This document shows, one piece after another, positions 10,298 to 19,773 of a stretch of 64,000 nt of DNA. Numbering within the stretch: position 1 is the stretch's first letter; each line of letters starts with the position of its first letter. Origin of the DNA: Desulfocapsa sp. (lineage in GTDB: Bacteria; Desulfobacterota; Desulfobulbia; Desulfobulbales; Desulfocapsaceae); contig JAESPV010000008.1 in NCBI GenBank assembly GCA_016765495.1, forward strand, positions 26,549 to 90,548. The letters run 5' to 3'. The position numbers were made by a program, and so were the translations under genes. The notes beneath the pieces were generated by a model. The model was given only the letters and a program-made list of their open reading frames with translations. It had not been told where the DNA came from and made no database searches.

Positions 10298-11275
10298 TCA
10301 ACCACGGGGATGAAACTTCTTGTGGATGGCTTTTAGCTTTCCTTCGTCAACATGGGTGTAAATCTGGGTGGTGGTGATATCCGAATGGCCAAGCATAATC
10401 TGTACTGAACGGAGATCTGCGCCATGTGTGAGAAGGTGGGTTGCAAATGAGTGGCGAAGGCTGTGAGGTGAAATTGCCTCGGTGATTCCAGCCGCGCGGG
10501 CTGTTTCTGTTATGATTTGCCAGAACCGCAGTCGTGTCATTCCCCGGCCTCTGTTGGTGACAAAGAGAGTGTTGCTGCGACGGCCTTTGAGGATTAATGG
10601 ACGACTGGATTCAAGGTAGGATTCAATAGCGTCTTTTGCCGGAATCCCAAAAGGGACAAGCCTTTCTTTTTCACCTTTACCAATAACCCGGATAAAAGAT
10701 GCACTAAGGTTGCATCCTGTAACGGGTAAAGTAACCAGTTCAGTAACTCGTAATCCTGTGGAATACAGAAGTTGCAGCATAGCGTAGTTACGTTGCAGCA
10801 GTGGTGTCGATACGGGAGGCGGCTGCAGGAGCGTGTTTACTTGCTGGGTTGATAATCCCTTGGGGAGGTTTGTGTCACCTTTAGGGGAACTGATAGTGGA
10901 GAAGGGGTTTTCCGAAACAAGGTTTTGTTTGTACAAGTAAGAAAAAAAACGTTTAAGAGCTGAAATCCTTCGTGCATTACTGCGATGCGAAATGTGTCTG
11001 CTGCGGCACTGCTCAAGAAAACTGTGGATGACCTTGCTGTTTACCTGCTGCAGAGATTTGTTTTTCCGTAAGAGAAAAAAAAGAAAGATGTCAATGTCTG
11101 CGTCGTAGGCTTTGACAGTATTATCTGCGAAGCGTTTCTCCGTGATCAGATAATGGAGAAAAAACTCTTTTGCAGCAACAAATTCTTGTGGAATTGGTTT
11201 GCGGATAATGGTGAATTGAGGTGAAAAAAAGATAGCGTCTGCTGCATTAACATGCAGCAGACGCTGGGAAAACAA
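10298..11275 (-). CDS. Tyrosine recombinase of the XerC/XerD type
   Basis: The N-terminal SAM-like core-binding domain (EFFLHYLITEKRFADNTVKAYD) precedes a full catalytic domain. The catalytic set is visible: Arg in STGLRVTEL, Lys in GKGEKER, His/Arg in SPHSLRHSFATHLL, His in LGHSDITTTQIYTHV, with the Tyr nucleophile in IYTHV. Such enzymes resolve chromosome dimers at dif sites. The start is unclear. The only in-frame start of a usual kind before the domain is TTG at 11273-11275, with AAGGA directly abutting it, and the first 15 or so codons lie in a strong rho-independent terminator belonging to rpsU (see finding). The mature start may be a non-standard codon after the hairpin. Order rpsU, xer, tRNA nucleotidyltransferase. 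Confidence 0.9.
   Translation of the reverse strand: MFSQRLLHVNAADAIFFSPQFTIIRKPIPQEFVAAKEFFLHYLITEKRFADNTVKAYDADIDIFLFFLLRKNKSLQQVNSKVIHSFLEQCRSRHISHRSNARRISALKRFFSYLYKQNLVSENPFSTISSPKGDTNLPKGLSTQQVNTLLQPPPVSTPLLQRNYAMLQLLYSTGLRVTELVTLPVTGCNLSASFIRVIGKGEKERLVPFGIPAKDAIESYLESSRPLILKGRRSNTLFVTNRGRGMTRLRFWQIITETARAAGITEAISPHSLRHSFATHLLTHGADLRSVQIMLGHSDITTTQIYTHVDEGKLKAIHKKFHPRG
11224..11265 (-). terminator. Intrinsic terminator of rpsU, inside the xer frame
   Basis: A perfect 14-bp stem (11234-11247 with 11252-11265) and 4-base loop, followed on the minus strand by ATC and a run of seven T. It lies 23 bp after the rpsU stop and overlaps the 5' end of the recombinase reading frame. Confidence 0.9.
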
Positions 11276-11288
11276 TCCTTAACTGGTA

Positions 11289-11480
11289 TCAGCCGCGTCT
11301 AATGCGGTTAAACTTACGGAGTTTACGACGAGCTTCAGCTTGTTTACGACGTTTTTTTACACTGGGTTTTTCATAACACTCACGACGTTTGAGTTCTCGT
11401 TTGATGCCATCAATCTGCAATTTCTTTTTCAGCTGCCTGATGGCATACTCAAGATCTCCACGAACTTCAACTTCTATCAT
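11289..11480 (-). CDS. rpsU: Ribosomal protein S21
   Basis: A 63-residue protein starting MIEVEVRGD and ending in a strongly basic tail (KKRRKQAEARRKLRKFNRIRRG), which is the typical S21 profile. It is a component of the 30S platform used in initiation on structured mRNAs. The start at 11480 is fixed by a GGAG about 9 bases upstream; a frame-open extension of 23 codons further upstream is not part of S21. A strong intrinsic terminator follows, so most transcripts should end here, with read-through supplying the recombinase gene. Confidence 0.96.
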   Translation of the reverse strand: MIEVEVRGDLEYAIRQLKKKLQIDGIKRELKRRECYEKPSVKKRRKQAEARRKLRKFNRIRRG

Positions 11481-11658
11481 TTTAAGGGGCTCCGTTAAAT
11501 CAATAATATTTGAGAAATTCAGTGTAAATAAAGATATTACCCCGAACATTCATTGCATTTATAAAAAATCACGACAGTAATCCTGCTTATATAAGAAAAA
11601 CTTCTATGTATGTCAATGGATTTTTCGCAGGATTCCTTAGTTGTCGTTCAAGATATGG

Positions 11659-13032
11659 TTATGGGAAAATTTTTCCGGGGTTGAGGATGTTGTCTGGGTC
11701 AAAGAGTTGTTTAAGCTGGCGCATAACCGTGATGCTGGTTTTACTCAGTTCCAGATCGATAAAGGGGGATTTGGTAATGCCCACGCCATGTTCTCCCGAC
11801 AAAGAACCATCCATGCTGATTACTTTTTTAAAGAGCGCTGTTTTGGCCTCTATCGCTTTTTTTGTCTCCTGGGGGGAGGGGTCTGCAGCCATAATGTTTA
11901 CATGGATATTTCCGTCACCGGCATGCCCGAATGTGAGGATTCTGATATCAAGATCTTTACTGAGTTCTTCGCAAAAATGAACTAATTCCGGAATAAGGCT
12001 TCTTGGAACCACAATGTCTTCGCTTGTTTTATTGGGGCTGATTTTGTAGCTGGCCTGTGAGATGGAGCGTCTGGCCAGCCAGATATCCTTAATATCTTTT
12101 GCTGAACTGGCTTGCTGCAAATTACAGTGGTTTTGCTCTGCTGCAAGCGTTTTGAGGCGTGTGCTTTGCTCTATTACCTGTTCTTTCTTCCCATCAATTT
12201 CGATGATAAGCATGGCGCGGGTGTCACTCGCCGGAGGGTTGGGCAAAAGCTCTGAGACAACTTCCAGGGCAGTTTTATCCATATATTCAAGGGTGCAGGG
12301 AAGAATGTTTTGCTGCAGAATAATTGCAACCAGTTCCGTGGCTTTTGAGAGAGATGAAGAGACAAGAAGGAATGTCTCTTTGTATTCCGGCAGGGGCAGA
12401 AGTCTGGTGATGATTTTAGTTATAATGCCAAGGGTTCCTTCGGATCCAATAAAGAGCCGGGTGAGGTCATAACCAACAACCCCTTTCTCGGTTCTGGTGC
12501 CGGTGGTAAGTATTTCACCATTTGCCAGCACCACTTCAAGGCCGATAATGGAGTCTTTGGTGACTCCGTATTTAATGGCAGATGGGCCTCCTGCACATTC
12601 TGCCACATTGCCGCCAATTGTACAGAATTTGAGGCTTGCAGGATCTGGGGCGTACATGAGTTTATGCTTTTTTACGTGTTGCTGGAATTCGCCTGTGATC
12701 ACTCCCGGCTCAACAATGCCTATCTGGTTGTCGGTATCAATTTCAAGGATCCGGTTTAGGCGTGCACAGCTGAGCACCAAGCCCCCCTGGACAGGAAGTG
12801 CTCCTCCGGTGGTGCCGCTCCCGGCACCTCTGGCAATAATTGGAAATTGATGGGTGCCGGCAAGCCGTATAAGGGCTGCAACCTGGTCTGTGCTGTCTGG
12901 AAGCGCCACTGCATCGGGGAGGAATGTCTGTTTGCTGCTATCGTAGGAATAGCAATGCAATTCTTCGAGATCCCTGCTGCAGTGTTCCTGACCAACGATG
13001 TTGATTATTTCTTGAAAAAGAGTTGTATTCAT
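11659..13032 (-). CDS. FAD-linked oxidase, GlcD/D-lactate dehydrogenase type
   Basis: 457 residues, the usual length for the family. The N-terminal FAD-binding PCMH domain (about 35-215) shows the pyrophosphate-binding stretch ARGAGSGTTGGA and the later IGGNVAECAGG and GSEGTLGI. The C-terminal FAD-oxidase domain has TFGHAGDGNIHVN and SGEHGVGITK, with His residues expected to bind metal and substrate carboxylate. Such enzymes oxidise D-2-hydroxyacids (glycolate, D-lactate) and pass electrons to quinone or partner Fe-S proteins. No GlcE/GlcF or other iron-sulfur partner lies beside it, so the electron acceptor is unknown. It is divergent from ddl across 138 bp. Confidence 0.92.
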   Translation of the reverse strand: MNTTLFQEIINIVGQEHCSRDLEELHCYSYDSSKQTFLPDAVALPDSTDQVAALIRLAGTHQFPIIARGAGSGTTGGALPVQGGLVLSCARLNRILEIDTDNQIGIVEPGVITGEFQQHVKKHKLMYAPDPASLKFCTIGGNVAECAGGPSAIKYGVTKDSIIGLEVVLANGEILTTGTRTEKGVVGYDLTRLFIGSEGTLGIITKIITRLLPLPEYKETFLLVSSSLSKATELVAIILQQNILPCTLEYMDKTALEVVSELLPNPPASDTRAMLIIEIDGKKEQVIEQSTRLKTLAAEQNHCNLQQASSAKDIKDIWLARRSISQASYKISPNKTSEDIVVPRSLIPELVHFCEELSKDLDIRILTFGHAGDGNIHVNIMAADPSPQETKKAIEAKTALFKKVISMDGSLSGEHGVGITKSPFIDLELSKTSITVMRQLKQLFDPDNILNPGKIFP

Positions 13033-13170
13033 TTATATATACTACCCTGCAGGAGTAAAAAAAACAGTAAGGATTTGATCCTGGTGATGGATGTTGCTGT
13101 ATCCATGATGTAGAATAACAGAAGGCCTGGGGGCTGCAACAGTGATGAGAGTAATAAGGAAACAATTGTT

Positions 13171-14100
13171 ATGACAAAAATTCGAGTGGCCCTACTCGCA
13201 GGTGGTGCATCGGGAGAGCGTGAAGTCTCTCTGGCAGGTGCTGCCTGCTTTGAAGAGGCAATTGATCGTGAAAAGTATGCACTCTCCCGCTACGATCCGC
13301 AAACTGATCTGGCTTTACTCGCACAGGATGCTGATTCCATAGATGTTGCTTTTATCCTTTTGCATGGCACATATGGTGAAGATGGTACGGTGCAAGGGTA
13401 TCTTGATCTGCTCGGTATTCCTTACCAGGGAACGGGCGTTCTTGGCAGTGCCCTGGCAATGGATAAGAATATGGCCAAGATCCTCTATCGTTTAAATGAT
13501 TTGCCCGTTGCTGGTTGGGAAATGGCCGGGTTTGCAGATAAGGAAAACCCTGAACGACTTCTCGAAACCCTGCATTTTCCATTGGTCATAAAACCGATTC
13601 GTGAGGGATCAAGTCTTGGCATGAGTATTGCGGGGAATCTTGAAGAACTTCGGAAGGGAATCAGCCTGGCCTATGAGTACGATTCTCAGGTCATGGTCGA
13701 GCAATTCGTGGAAGGAAGGGAACTTACAGTGGGAGTGCTGGGCAATAATGAGTTAACCGCACTTCCTCTGATAGAAGTAATTCCCGGTGATGAGTATGCT
13801 TTTTTTGATTATACTGCCAAATATAAGATAGGCGCTACACGGGAAATCTGTCCAGCTCAGGTTGATAGGTCGATTGCTGCAAAAGCACAAAAACTTGCGC
13901 TGGCAGCTCACAAGGTTCTGCAGTTACGGGGATACTCTCGAACTGATATGATGCTGTCCCCCGATGGTGCTTTATATCTCTTGGAGACGAACACCATCCC
14001 TGGTATGACTCCCACAAGTCTTTTGCCTCATGCCGCAAAGGTGTTTGGCATCAATTTTACAGGGCTTATTGATAGGCTTCTGCAGCTTGCGATGGAATGA
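13171..14100 (+). CDS. ddl: D-alanine--D-alanine ligase
   Basis: 309 residues, typical for Ddl. It makes the D-Ala-D-Ala dipeptide for peptidoglycan in the cytoplasm. Signatures: GGASGEREVSL at the N-terminus, LHGTYGEDGTVQG (about 68-80) for substrate binding, VIKPIREGSSLGMS in the ATP-grasp lid, and the Mg-binding end YLLETNTIPGMTPTSL. It is not next to murein genes here. AAGGA lies upstream of the ATG with a slightly long spacing (about 10). It converges on the sigma factor gene. Confidence 0.95.
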   Translation: MTKIRVALLAGGASGEREVSLAGAACFEEAIDREKYALSRYDPQTDLALLAQDADSIDVAFILLHGTYGEDGTVQGYLDLLGIPYQGTGVLGSALAMDKNMAKILYRLNDLPVAGWEMAGFADKENPERLLETLHFPLVIKPIREGSSLGMSIAGNLEELRKGISLAYEYDSQVMVEQFVEGRELTVGVLGNNELTALPLIEVIPGDEYAFFDYTAKYKIGATREICPAQVDRSIAAKAQKLALAAHKVLQLRGYSRTDMMLSPDGALYLLETNTIPGMTPTSLLPHAAKVFGINFTGLIDRLLQLAME

Positions 14101-14138
14101 AAAAGAGTTTTTACGAATTTGTCAAAACTGAAAACGTT

Positions 14139-15245
14139 CTAGTTTGTCTCCAAAAAACAGCGCATATGGTCACTGCGTGCAGGATGTCTCAATCGCTGCA
14201 GGGCTTCCTGCTCGATCTGACGAATGCGTTCGCGTGAAACTTTGAACTGTTTTCCAACCTCATCAAGTGTGCGTTCGCATTTGCCGCCAAGCCCAAAACG
14301 AAGGCGAAGAACCGTCGCCTCTCTTTCCGTTAATGTTCCAAGAATGTTATCTATCTGTTTATGAAGGTCGGTTGTTATGGCAAACTCATCGGGGAGAGTT
14401 GCTTTCTCGTTTCGAATAAGTCCCATCAGGTTTTGGTTGTTTTCTCCAATGGGCTCTTCCAAAGATGCTGGTTCCATGCTGGTTTCAATGATGGAGAGCA
14501 TTTTGTTATGATCCATATAGGTGTCTTTGGCAAGCTCACTCATTGTCGGATTTCTGCCAAGTTGTTTGCGCAAACCGCTATATGTTTTATTGAAATGGTT
14601 ACGAGAAACAAGAAAATGAGCTGGAAGCTTGATGGTTCTGGTTTTTTCCGGAATTGATCTTGTGATGGCTTGTCGGATCCACCAGGAGGCATAAGTTGAA
14701 AAACGTTTTCCGGTATTATGGTCAAAACGAAAAACTGCTCTCATTAGTCCGAGGCATCCTTCCTGGGTGAGATCGGCAAGGCTGAGCCCTCTGTCAGTGT
14801 ATCGTTTGGCAATGGAAGAGACCAGTCGCAGATTCGCACTGATAAGTGTGTCTTTAGCTTCTTCGATTTCCCTGGCGAGTACTTCAAACTGTGAGCAGAG
14901 AAGGTGGGTCTCTTTGTCGTCGGGTTGTTTGCAGCAAACTGCTCTCAGGGTTTTCAGCATGAGAGCAAGTCTACGCTTGCCTGGTTTTATGGGGGTATCT
15001 TTTTTCTCCCACTCCGTTATGGCTTTTTGCAGGATAGCCACTTTGGGTGAAGGCGACTCTATGGTTTTAACGCTCTGAATAATCATGCAAAAATTATCTC
15101 GAATTATTCTTGCATATTTCATCTCATCGTCATGGCTGAGGAGTTTTTCAGCTTGCAGTTGTTGGTTTATCAAGGAGGGGGGCTGACGGTCCCAGTTAGT
15201 GCTGCGGAATGTTTTGGTATCTCCTACTGTGGCTGATTCTTGCAT
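14139..15245 (-). CDS. Sigma-70 family group 2 RNA polymerase sigma factor (RpoS/RpoD-like)
   Basis: 368 residues. Region 1.2-2 is interrupted by about 75 charged residues that look like a short non-conserved insert. Region 2 ([39 protein letters not shown], residues about 140-180) includes the -10-reading helix [17 protein letters not shown]. Region 3 follows (PTMSELAK). Region 4 has the -35 helix ([24 protein letters not shown]). The lack of region 1.1 and the size point to a stationary-phase or general-stress group 2 factor rather than the main RpoD. AGAGGA lies 6 bases before the ATG. The 455-bp upstream space may hold its promoter. Confidence 0.9.
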   Translation of the reverse strand: MQESATVGDTKTFRSTNWDRQPPSLINQQLQAEKLLSHDDEMKYARIIRDNFCMIIQSVKTIESPSPKVAILQKAITEWEKKDTPIKPGKRRLALMLKTLRAVCCKQPDDKETHLLCSQFEVLAREIEEAKDTLISANLRLVSSIAKRYTDRGLSLADLTQEGCLGLMRAVFRFDHNTGKRFSTYASWWIRQAITRSIPEKTRTIKLPAHFLVSRNHFNKTYSGLRKQLGRNPTMSELAKDTYMDHNKMLSIIETSMEPASLEEPIGENNQNLMGLIRNEKATLPDEFAITTDLHKQIDNILGTLTEREATVLRLRFGLGGKCERTLDEVGKQFKVSRERIRQIEQEALQRLRHPARSDHMRCFLETN

Positions 15246-15643
15246 TGCTTTTCCTCTTATCTGAATGGCGTAAAAGTGATAGTTGTTTGGTTTCTTGCAA
15301 TAATCTTACCAGTGGGGATTGTCTTGGGGCTTTTCTTTTAAAATCAAAGTACTATGTGTGATGTAGTCTTTTGGGGGGAGTATCTGAAGACAGGGGCAGC
15401 AGTATACGTGACAAGTTTGTTTACGGTGGATGGTTTGAGTTGATCTCCTGACTCACTGTGACCGTAATTAAAAGGGGAAGCAGGTTGATTTATGACGAAA
15501 ACCAACGGCTAGAGGAGTGGAAAAGGAAAATAAACAACCGCCACACGGGGCAATAGGAACCATATTTGTCGCAAGGAAACAATGTTCCGGAGTTTTCCCG
15601 CTTTTTTTGATGTAGAAGGATCAGTTCAAATTTGAGCATTTTA
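15246..15643. other. Long intergenic region between divergent sigma factor and activator genes
   Basis: About 400 bp with no convincing reading frame and no recognisable RNA gene. It must contain the sigma factor promoter on the minus strand. No clear -24/-12 sigma-54 element was found by eye. It has several G-rich and A-rich stretches but no long inverted repeat. Confidence 0.5.
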
Positions 15644-15671
15644 TTGTTTTCCTGTATGATGATAATATAAT
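15644..15671 (+). promoter_or_regulatory. Probable sigma-70 promoter of the sigma-54 activator gene
   Basis: TTGTTT at 15644-15649, a 16-base spacer and a perfect TATAAT at 15666-15671, 30 bp before the GTG start. Confidence 0.6.
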
Positions 15672-15700
15672 GTTGGAAAGAAGTTTACTTATCGGAGCTT

Positions 15701-17245
15701 GTGATACATATGACATCGGTGAAAAACATCCACTCTCTGAGACAGCGTCTTGCTCATTTGAGGGCGAGCTGGTCAGTGAGTGGATTTCAGTCATTGCTAA
15801 CATTCTATGTTGAAGTGTTGCCAAAACTTATGCAGGTGGAGCGTTGTTCTATTTTTCTGAAAGAGCGTGGTGGTGATTTGCTTTTGTCCCGATACGGAAC
15901 TGAAATTGAGCAAAATGTCATAGAGGCACCTCTTGAGGGAAGCGTTGTTGGTCGGGTAATGGCCACGGGTGCAAGTGTAATTGAAAATGATCTGCACTCT
16001 AAAAGTGGGTACCATCTTGAAGCTGATGAGCAGACAGGCTTTGATAGTGTCAACACACTCTGTATCCCCATCACAAAAACAGCTAATGAAGAAATTCTTG
16101 GTGTTATCCAGTTATTAAATACTCTCGATAAAAAACCGTTTAATGATGATCACAAAAAAGAACTGCAGGAAATAGCAGAATACTTATCAATCTCTCTTGA
16201 ATCAATTATTCTAAATGAGCAGATTCTGGATTTAGCGAAAGACTTAGATGGTGAAGTGGCTCGTCTGGAATTTGATTCTGTTCGCAAGGGGGATTTTATT
16301 GCAGAAAGCCCTGCCATGCGGGAAGTTCTTGATCTCGTAATAATTTTACGTGATACACCCGTAAATGTTTTGATTCATGGAGAAAACGGAACAGGTAAGG
16401 AGCTTGTTGCAAAAATGATCCATGAAAATGCAGGTAAGGAAGGTCGTCCCTTTGTTCCTGTGAATTGTGCCTGTTTACCTGAAGCACTGGTGGAAAGTGA
16501 GTTTTTTGGTCACGAAAAAGGTGCATTTACAGGAGCTGATAAACGGAGGAAGGGGCGCTTTGAAGAAGCTAGCGGGGGAACGCTGTTTCTCGATGAAATA
16601 GGGGAGATGCCATTGCTTGTTCAACCAAAGTTTCTTCGTGCCATTCAGGAACAGGAAGGCACCAGGCTTGGCAGCAGCGAGATAATTCCCTATGACGTTC
16701 GTATTATTTCAGCAACAAACCGTAACCTTGCTGAAAATGTTGAGAAAGGTGATTTTCGTGAAGATCTCTTTTTCAGGCTTTTTTCCGTAGACATCGAAAT
16801 GCCTCCATTGCGAAAGAGACGGGAAGATATTCTCCCCCTTGCGCTCTCTTTTCTGAAAAAAACAAATCAGAAATTCAAGAAAAATATATCCGGATTCAGC
16901 CCTGATTTACTGGCTCTTCTTGAAGAATATCCCTGGCCAGGCAATGTCCGTCAGCTGTTAAAAGAAGTGGAACGACTGGTTGCACTCACCAAAGATGATC
17001 TTCTTATGCAGATTGAAACCTGTTCCCGTGAGTTACGTGCCTTTGCCGATTCAAATTATGTAGGGGAAAAACGTGCGCGGAATGACGATTACTCTCTTCC
17101 TGATCAGGTAAAATCTCTTGAAAAACGTCTCATTCATAAGGCAATGAAACAAGCCGGCGGTAACAAAACACAGGCCGCCAAACTTCTGGATATTACCCGA
17201 CAGGGCTTGTTGAAAAAAATCAAACGCTATCAGCTTGCACTTTAA
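15701..17245 (+). CDS. GAF-containing sigma-54-dependent transcriptional activator
   Basis: 514 residues: GAF sensor (about 25-175), AAA+ domain (about 205-430) and Fis-type HTH (about 475-512, [20 protein letters not shown]). The AAA+ part has Walker A GENGTGKE, the sigma-54-contacting GAFTGA loop, Walker [10 protein letters not shown] and the arginine-finger region FREDLFFRL. It should hydrolyse ATP to open sigma-54 polymerase promoters in response to a small ligand bound by the GAF domain. The start is GTG 15701 or ATG 15710; CGGAG at 15693 fits either imperfectly. It is 117 bp upstream of a hybrid kinase and an HD-GYP regulator on the same strand, but it has no receiver domain of its own. 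Confidence 0.93.
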   Translation: MIHMTSVKNIHSLRQRLAHLRASWSVSGFQSLLTFYVEVLPKLMQVERCSIFLKERGGDLLLSRYGTEIEQNVIEAPLEGSVVGRVMATGASVIENDLHSKSGYHLEADEQTGFDSVNTLCIPITKTANEEILGVIQLLNTLDKKPFNDDHKKELQEIAEYLSISLESIILNEQILDLAKDLDGEVARLEFDSVRKGDFIAESPAMREVLDLVIILRDTPVNVLIHGENGTGKELVAKMIHENAGKEGRPFVPVNCACLPEALVESEFFGHEKGAFTGADKRRKGRFEEASGGTLFLDEIGEMPLLVQPKFLRAIQEQEGTRLGSSEIIPYDVRIISATNRNLAENVEKGDFREDLFFRLFSVDIEMPPLRKRREDILPLALSFLKKTNQKFKKNISGFSPDLLALLEEYPWPGNVRQLLKEVERLVALTKDDLLMQIETCSRELRAFADSNYVGEKRARNDDYSLPDQVKSLEKRLIHKAMKQAGGNKTQAAKLLDITRQGLLKKIKRYQLAL

Positions 17246-17362
17246 CGCCCTTCACTTTTTTTACTTCCCACCCTTGTTTTTTTGTTCATCAAATGAGAGG
17301 ATAAAATCAGATTTACGCCTTTGTGGCTGTTTTGAGTCGAGGCAAGGGCATTTCCTCCCGGT

Positions 17363-19765
17363 ATGGACGATAATAAAATGAAAATTCGTTACCTGAAAGA
17401 GCCGATTGTTCGGCAAGTGTTACTTCTTCTAGTGGTTTCCAGTCTATCCATTATATCGTTACTGATGACTCATCGGTATATGCAAAGCCGTATGGCTTTT
17501 ATTCGTTCACTTGTGGACAATGAGCAGGTAAGAGTTGAATTGAGCAACCTTGTTCATACAGAACTTCATGCCGTACAGTCCTCTTTCCAGAAAATGTCAA
17601 TGGCCAGCACTGAAAATGAACTGCAATCGCTTACCGTGGGCATTAATAATACACTGAAGAAATTGGATGAAATTCTTTTTGTCATGGAGAATGGTGGTGT
17701 GCTACGCCATGTCTATAAGGCACATTCTCTTGATAAGGAGGAACTCGTACGAAGGTTTATTTATGGGCATGATAACGAAAGACGCATTGACACTGAAGTG
17801 ATACAAATTCGGAACAATTTGCCTGAAATGCAACATTTTATCGCTGATTTCTGGGAAATACTGGCAGGTATAATGCAGCAGGAGATGTCTGTTAGAGAAC
17901 GGAGGCTTCAGGACGGAGAAGGCTATTATGCCCAATTGCTTGGTGCCTACGCAAGACTTGATCCTTTTTTTGATCGGCTTATGGATAATTCATTCCAAAT
18001 ATATTTTGATGCTGATACGGAAAAGCGCAAGCTGGAACAGAAAACACGGGAAGTGGAACGTACCTTCCAAAAGCGTTTAGTATGGATTTTTATGGCAGCT
18101 GGAGGAGTTATTCTCCTTTTGGGTTGGCTTGTTCTTCGTAATGTGGGAAAGATTCTTTTTGATCGTAGGGTTATTCAGGACGCTCTTCAGGTCTCCAATA
18201 AAAACCGCGAAGAAATGGTTCGCTCATATACCATCAGTCTTGAGAAGGAAGCTCAACAACGTGAAAAACTCCAACTGGTTGTGGAGCAGAATCCAAGTAG
18301 TATTGTTATTACAGATCTGGATGGCAATATAGAATATGTGAATAAACAGTTCGAAACAATAACTGGTTATACCAGGGAAGAAGCTTTAGGACAGAATCCG
18401 AGGATATTGAACAGTGGCTTAACTCCTCCTGAAACCTTTGAGAATATGTGGAAAACTCTTCAAAAAGGGGAGATGTGGACCGGCGAACTTGTCAACAGAG
18501 CGAAAAACGGAGAAATATATCACGAAAACGTTCTGTTGGCACCGCTGAAAAATGATAAAGGGGAGTTGACTAATTATGTGGCCATTAAGGAAAACATCAC
18601 AGAGCTGAAAAAGGCCAGGGAGGCTGCTGAGGCTTCAAATAATGCCAAATCCCAGTTCTTGTCACGAATGAGTCATGAATTACGAACACCTCTACATGCA
18701 ATTAATGGCTTTTCTCAACTTCTTTTAAAGAAAAACAAAAATCATACACTCGATGAACGGCAAAGCGATCAAGTACTCCAGATAAATACTGCAGGGAATC
18801 ATTTACTTGAGCTTATTAATGAAATTCTTGACTTATCTCGTATCGAATCTGGTGGCATAACCTTATCTCTTGAGTCAATCAGTGTGGCAGAGACTGTGAG
18901 AGAGTGTATCGCTCTTGTTGCATCTCTTGCAAATGAATCCGGAATCACCATAGATGTGGATCAGAGCATAAGGGGGGTGCCTCATATACGGGCTGACCTC
19001 ACCAGGTTTAAACAGGTTATGCTTAATCTGCTTTCCAATGCCATTAAGTATAGCCACCCTGGTGGGTCTGTGTCGCTTAGTGGAGAGCAAAGAGGAGATA
19101 CTGTACATATTGAAGTTTCTGATAATGGCATCGGTATCTCAGAAGAACAGATGAAAAATCTGTTTGTTCCCTTTGCTCGTCTCGGGCAGGATGATTCGGG
19201 CATTGAGGGTACTGGAATTGGGATGACGATCAGTAAACAACTTGTTGAACTCATGAATGGAACTCTGGAAGCAACAAGTGATCCTGGTGTCGGTACTGTT
19301 TTTTGTGTGAGACTCCCGACTGCAGAAGAAGGTAAAGAACATAGTACGTTGGATCCAATTGTTGCTGAAGGTGACAATGAAGTAGTCACTGAGCGTACGG
19401 CTACCTTTTTGTACATAGAGGATAATCCCTGCAATATTCGATTAATGAAATTTATTATTGAGCAATGGCCGACCTATTCACTGGTTGTCAGAAAGAATGC
19501 AGAAAAGGGCATTAAGGCAGCAGCCATGTTGAATCCTGATATCATATTTATGGACCTGCATCTTCCTGGAATGACGGGGCAGGAAGCTTTTGTAGAGTTA
19601 CAGAAGAATCAGAAAACAAAAGATATTCCGGTGATTGCGCTAAGTGCTGATGCCCTGCCAACCACAGTTGAAGAATGTCTTCAACTCGGTTTTGTGTCAT
19701 ATTTAACAAAGCCGATAATAATTGAAAGTTTGCGCGAGGAAATAGAGAAGTGTCTGCAACGCTAA
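17363..19765 (+). CDS. Membrane hybrid histidine kinase with PAS and receiver
   Basis: 800 residues. TM1 about 14-33, a periplasmic alpha-helical sensor of about 200 residues (coiled segments, no named family seen), TM2 about 236-258, then a coiled linker. PAS at about 305-415 (VVEQNPSSIVITDLDGNI), HisKA with His in RMSHELRTPLHA, HATPase with DNGIGIS and GIEGTGIGMTI, then a C-terminal receiver (acidic pair in YIEDN, acceptor in IIFMDLHLPGMTG, Lys in YLTKPI). It has no HPt. The HD-GYP regulator gene starts within 10 bp of its stop and is the likely partner. Confidence 0.93.
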   Translation: MDDNKMKIRYLKEPIVRQVLLLLVVSSLSIISLLMTHRYMQSRMAFIRSLVDNEQVRVELSNLVHTELHAVQSSFQKMSMASTENELQSLTVGINNTLKKLDEILFVMENGGVLRHVYKAHSLDKEELVRRFIYGHDNERRIDTEVIQIRNNLPEMQHFIADFWEILAGIMQQEMSVRERRLQDGEGYYAQLLGAYARLDPFFDRLMDNSFQIYFDADTEKRKLEQKTREVERTFQKRLVWIFMAAGGVILLLGWLVLRNVGKILFDRRVIQDALQVSNKNREEMVRSYTISLEKEAQQREKLQLVVEQNPSSIVITDLDGNIEYVNKQFETITGYTREEALGQNPRILNSGLTPPETFENMWKTLQKGEMWTGELVNRAKNGEIYHENVLLAPLKNDKGELTNYVAIKENITELKKAREAAEASNNAKSQFLSRMSHELRTPLHAINGFSQLLLKKNKNHTLDERQSDQVLQINTAGNHLLELINEILDLSRIESGGITLSLESISVAETVRECIALVASLANESGITIDVDQSIRGVPHIRADLTRFKQVMLNLLSNAIKYSHPGGSVSLSGEQRGDTVHIEVSDNGIGISEEQMKNLFVPFARLGQDDSGIEGTGIGMTISKQLVELMNGTLEATSDPGVGTVFCVRLPTAEEGKEHSTLDPIVAEGDNEVVTERTATFLYIEDNPCNIRLMKFIIEQWPTYSLVVRKNAEKGIKAAAMLNPDIIFMDLHLPGMTGQEAFVELQKNQKTKDIPVIALSADALPTTVEECLQLGFVSYLTKPIIIESLREEIEKCLQR

Positions 19766-19773
19766 GGGAAAAG

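Noticed and set aside
15246..15643. Structured RNA or c-di-GMP riboswitch upstream of the sigma-54 activator
   Set aside because: No GEMM-type conserved core or long stem could be found; the region looks unstructured by eye.
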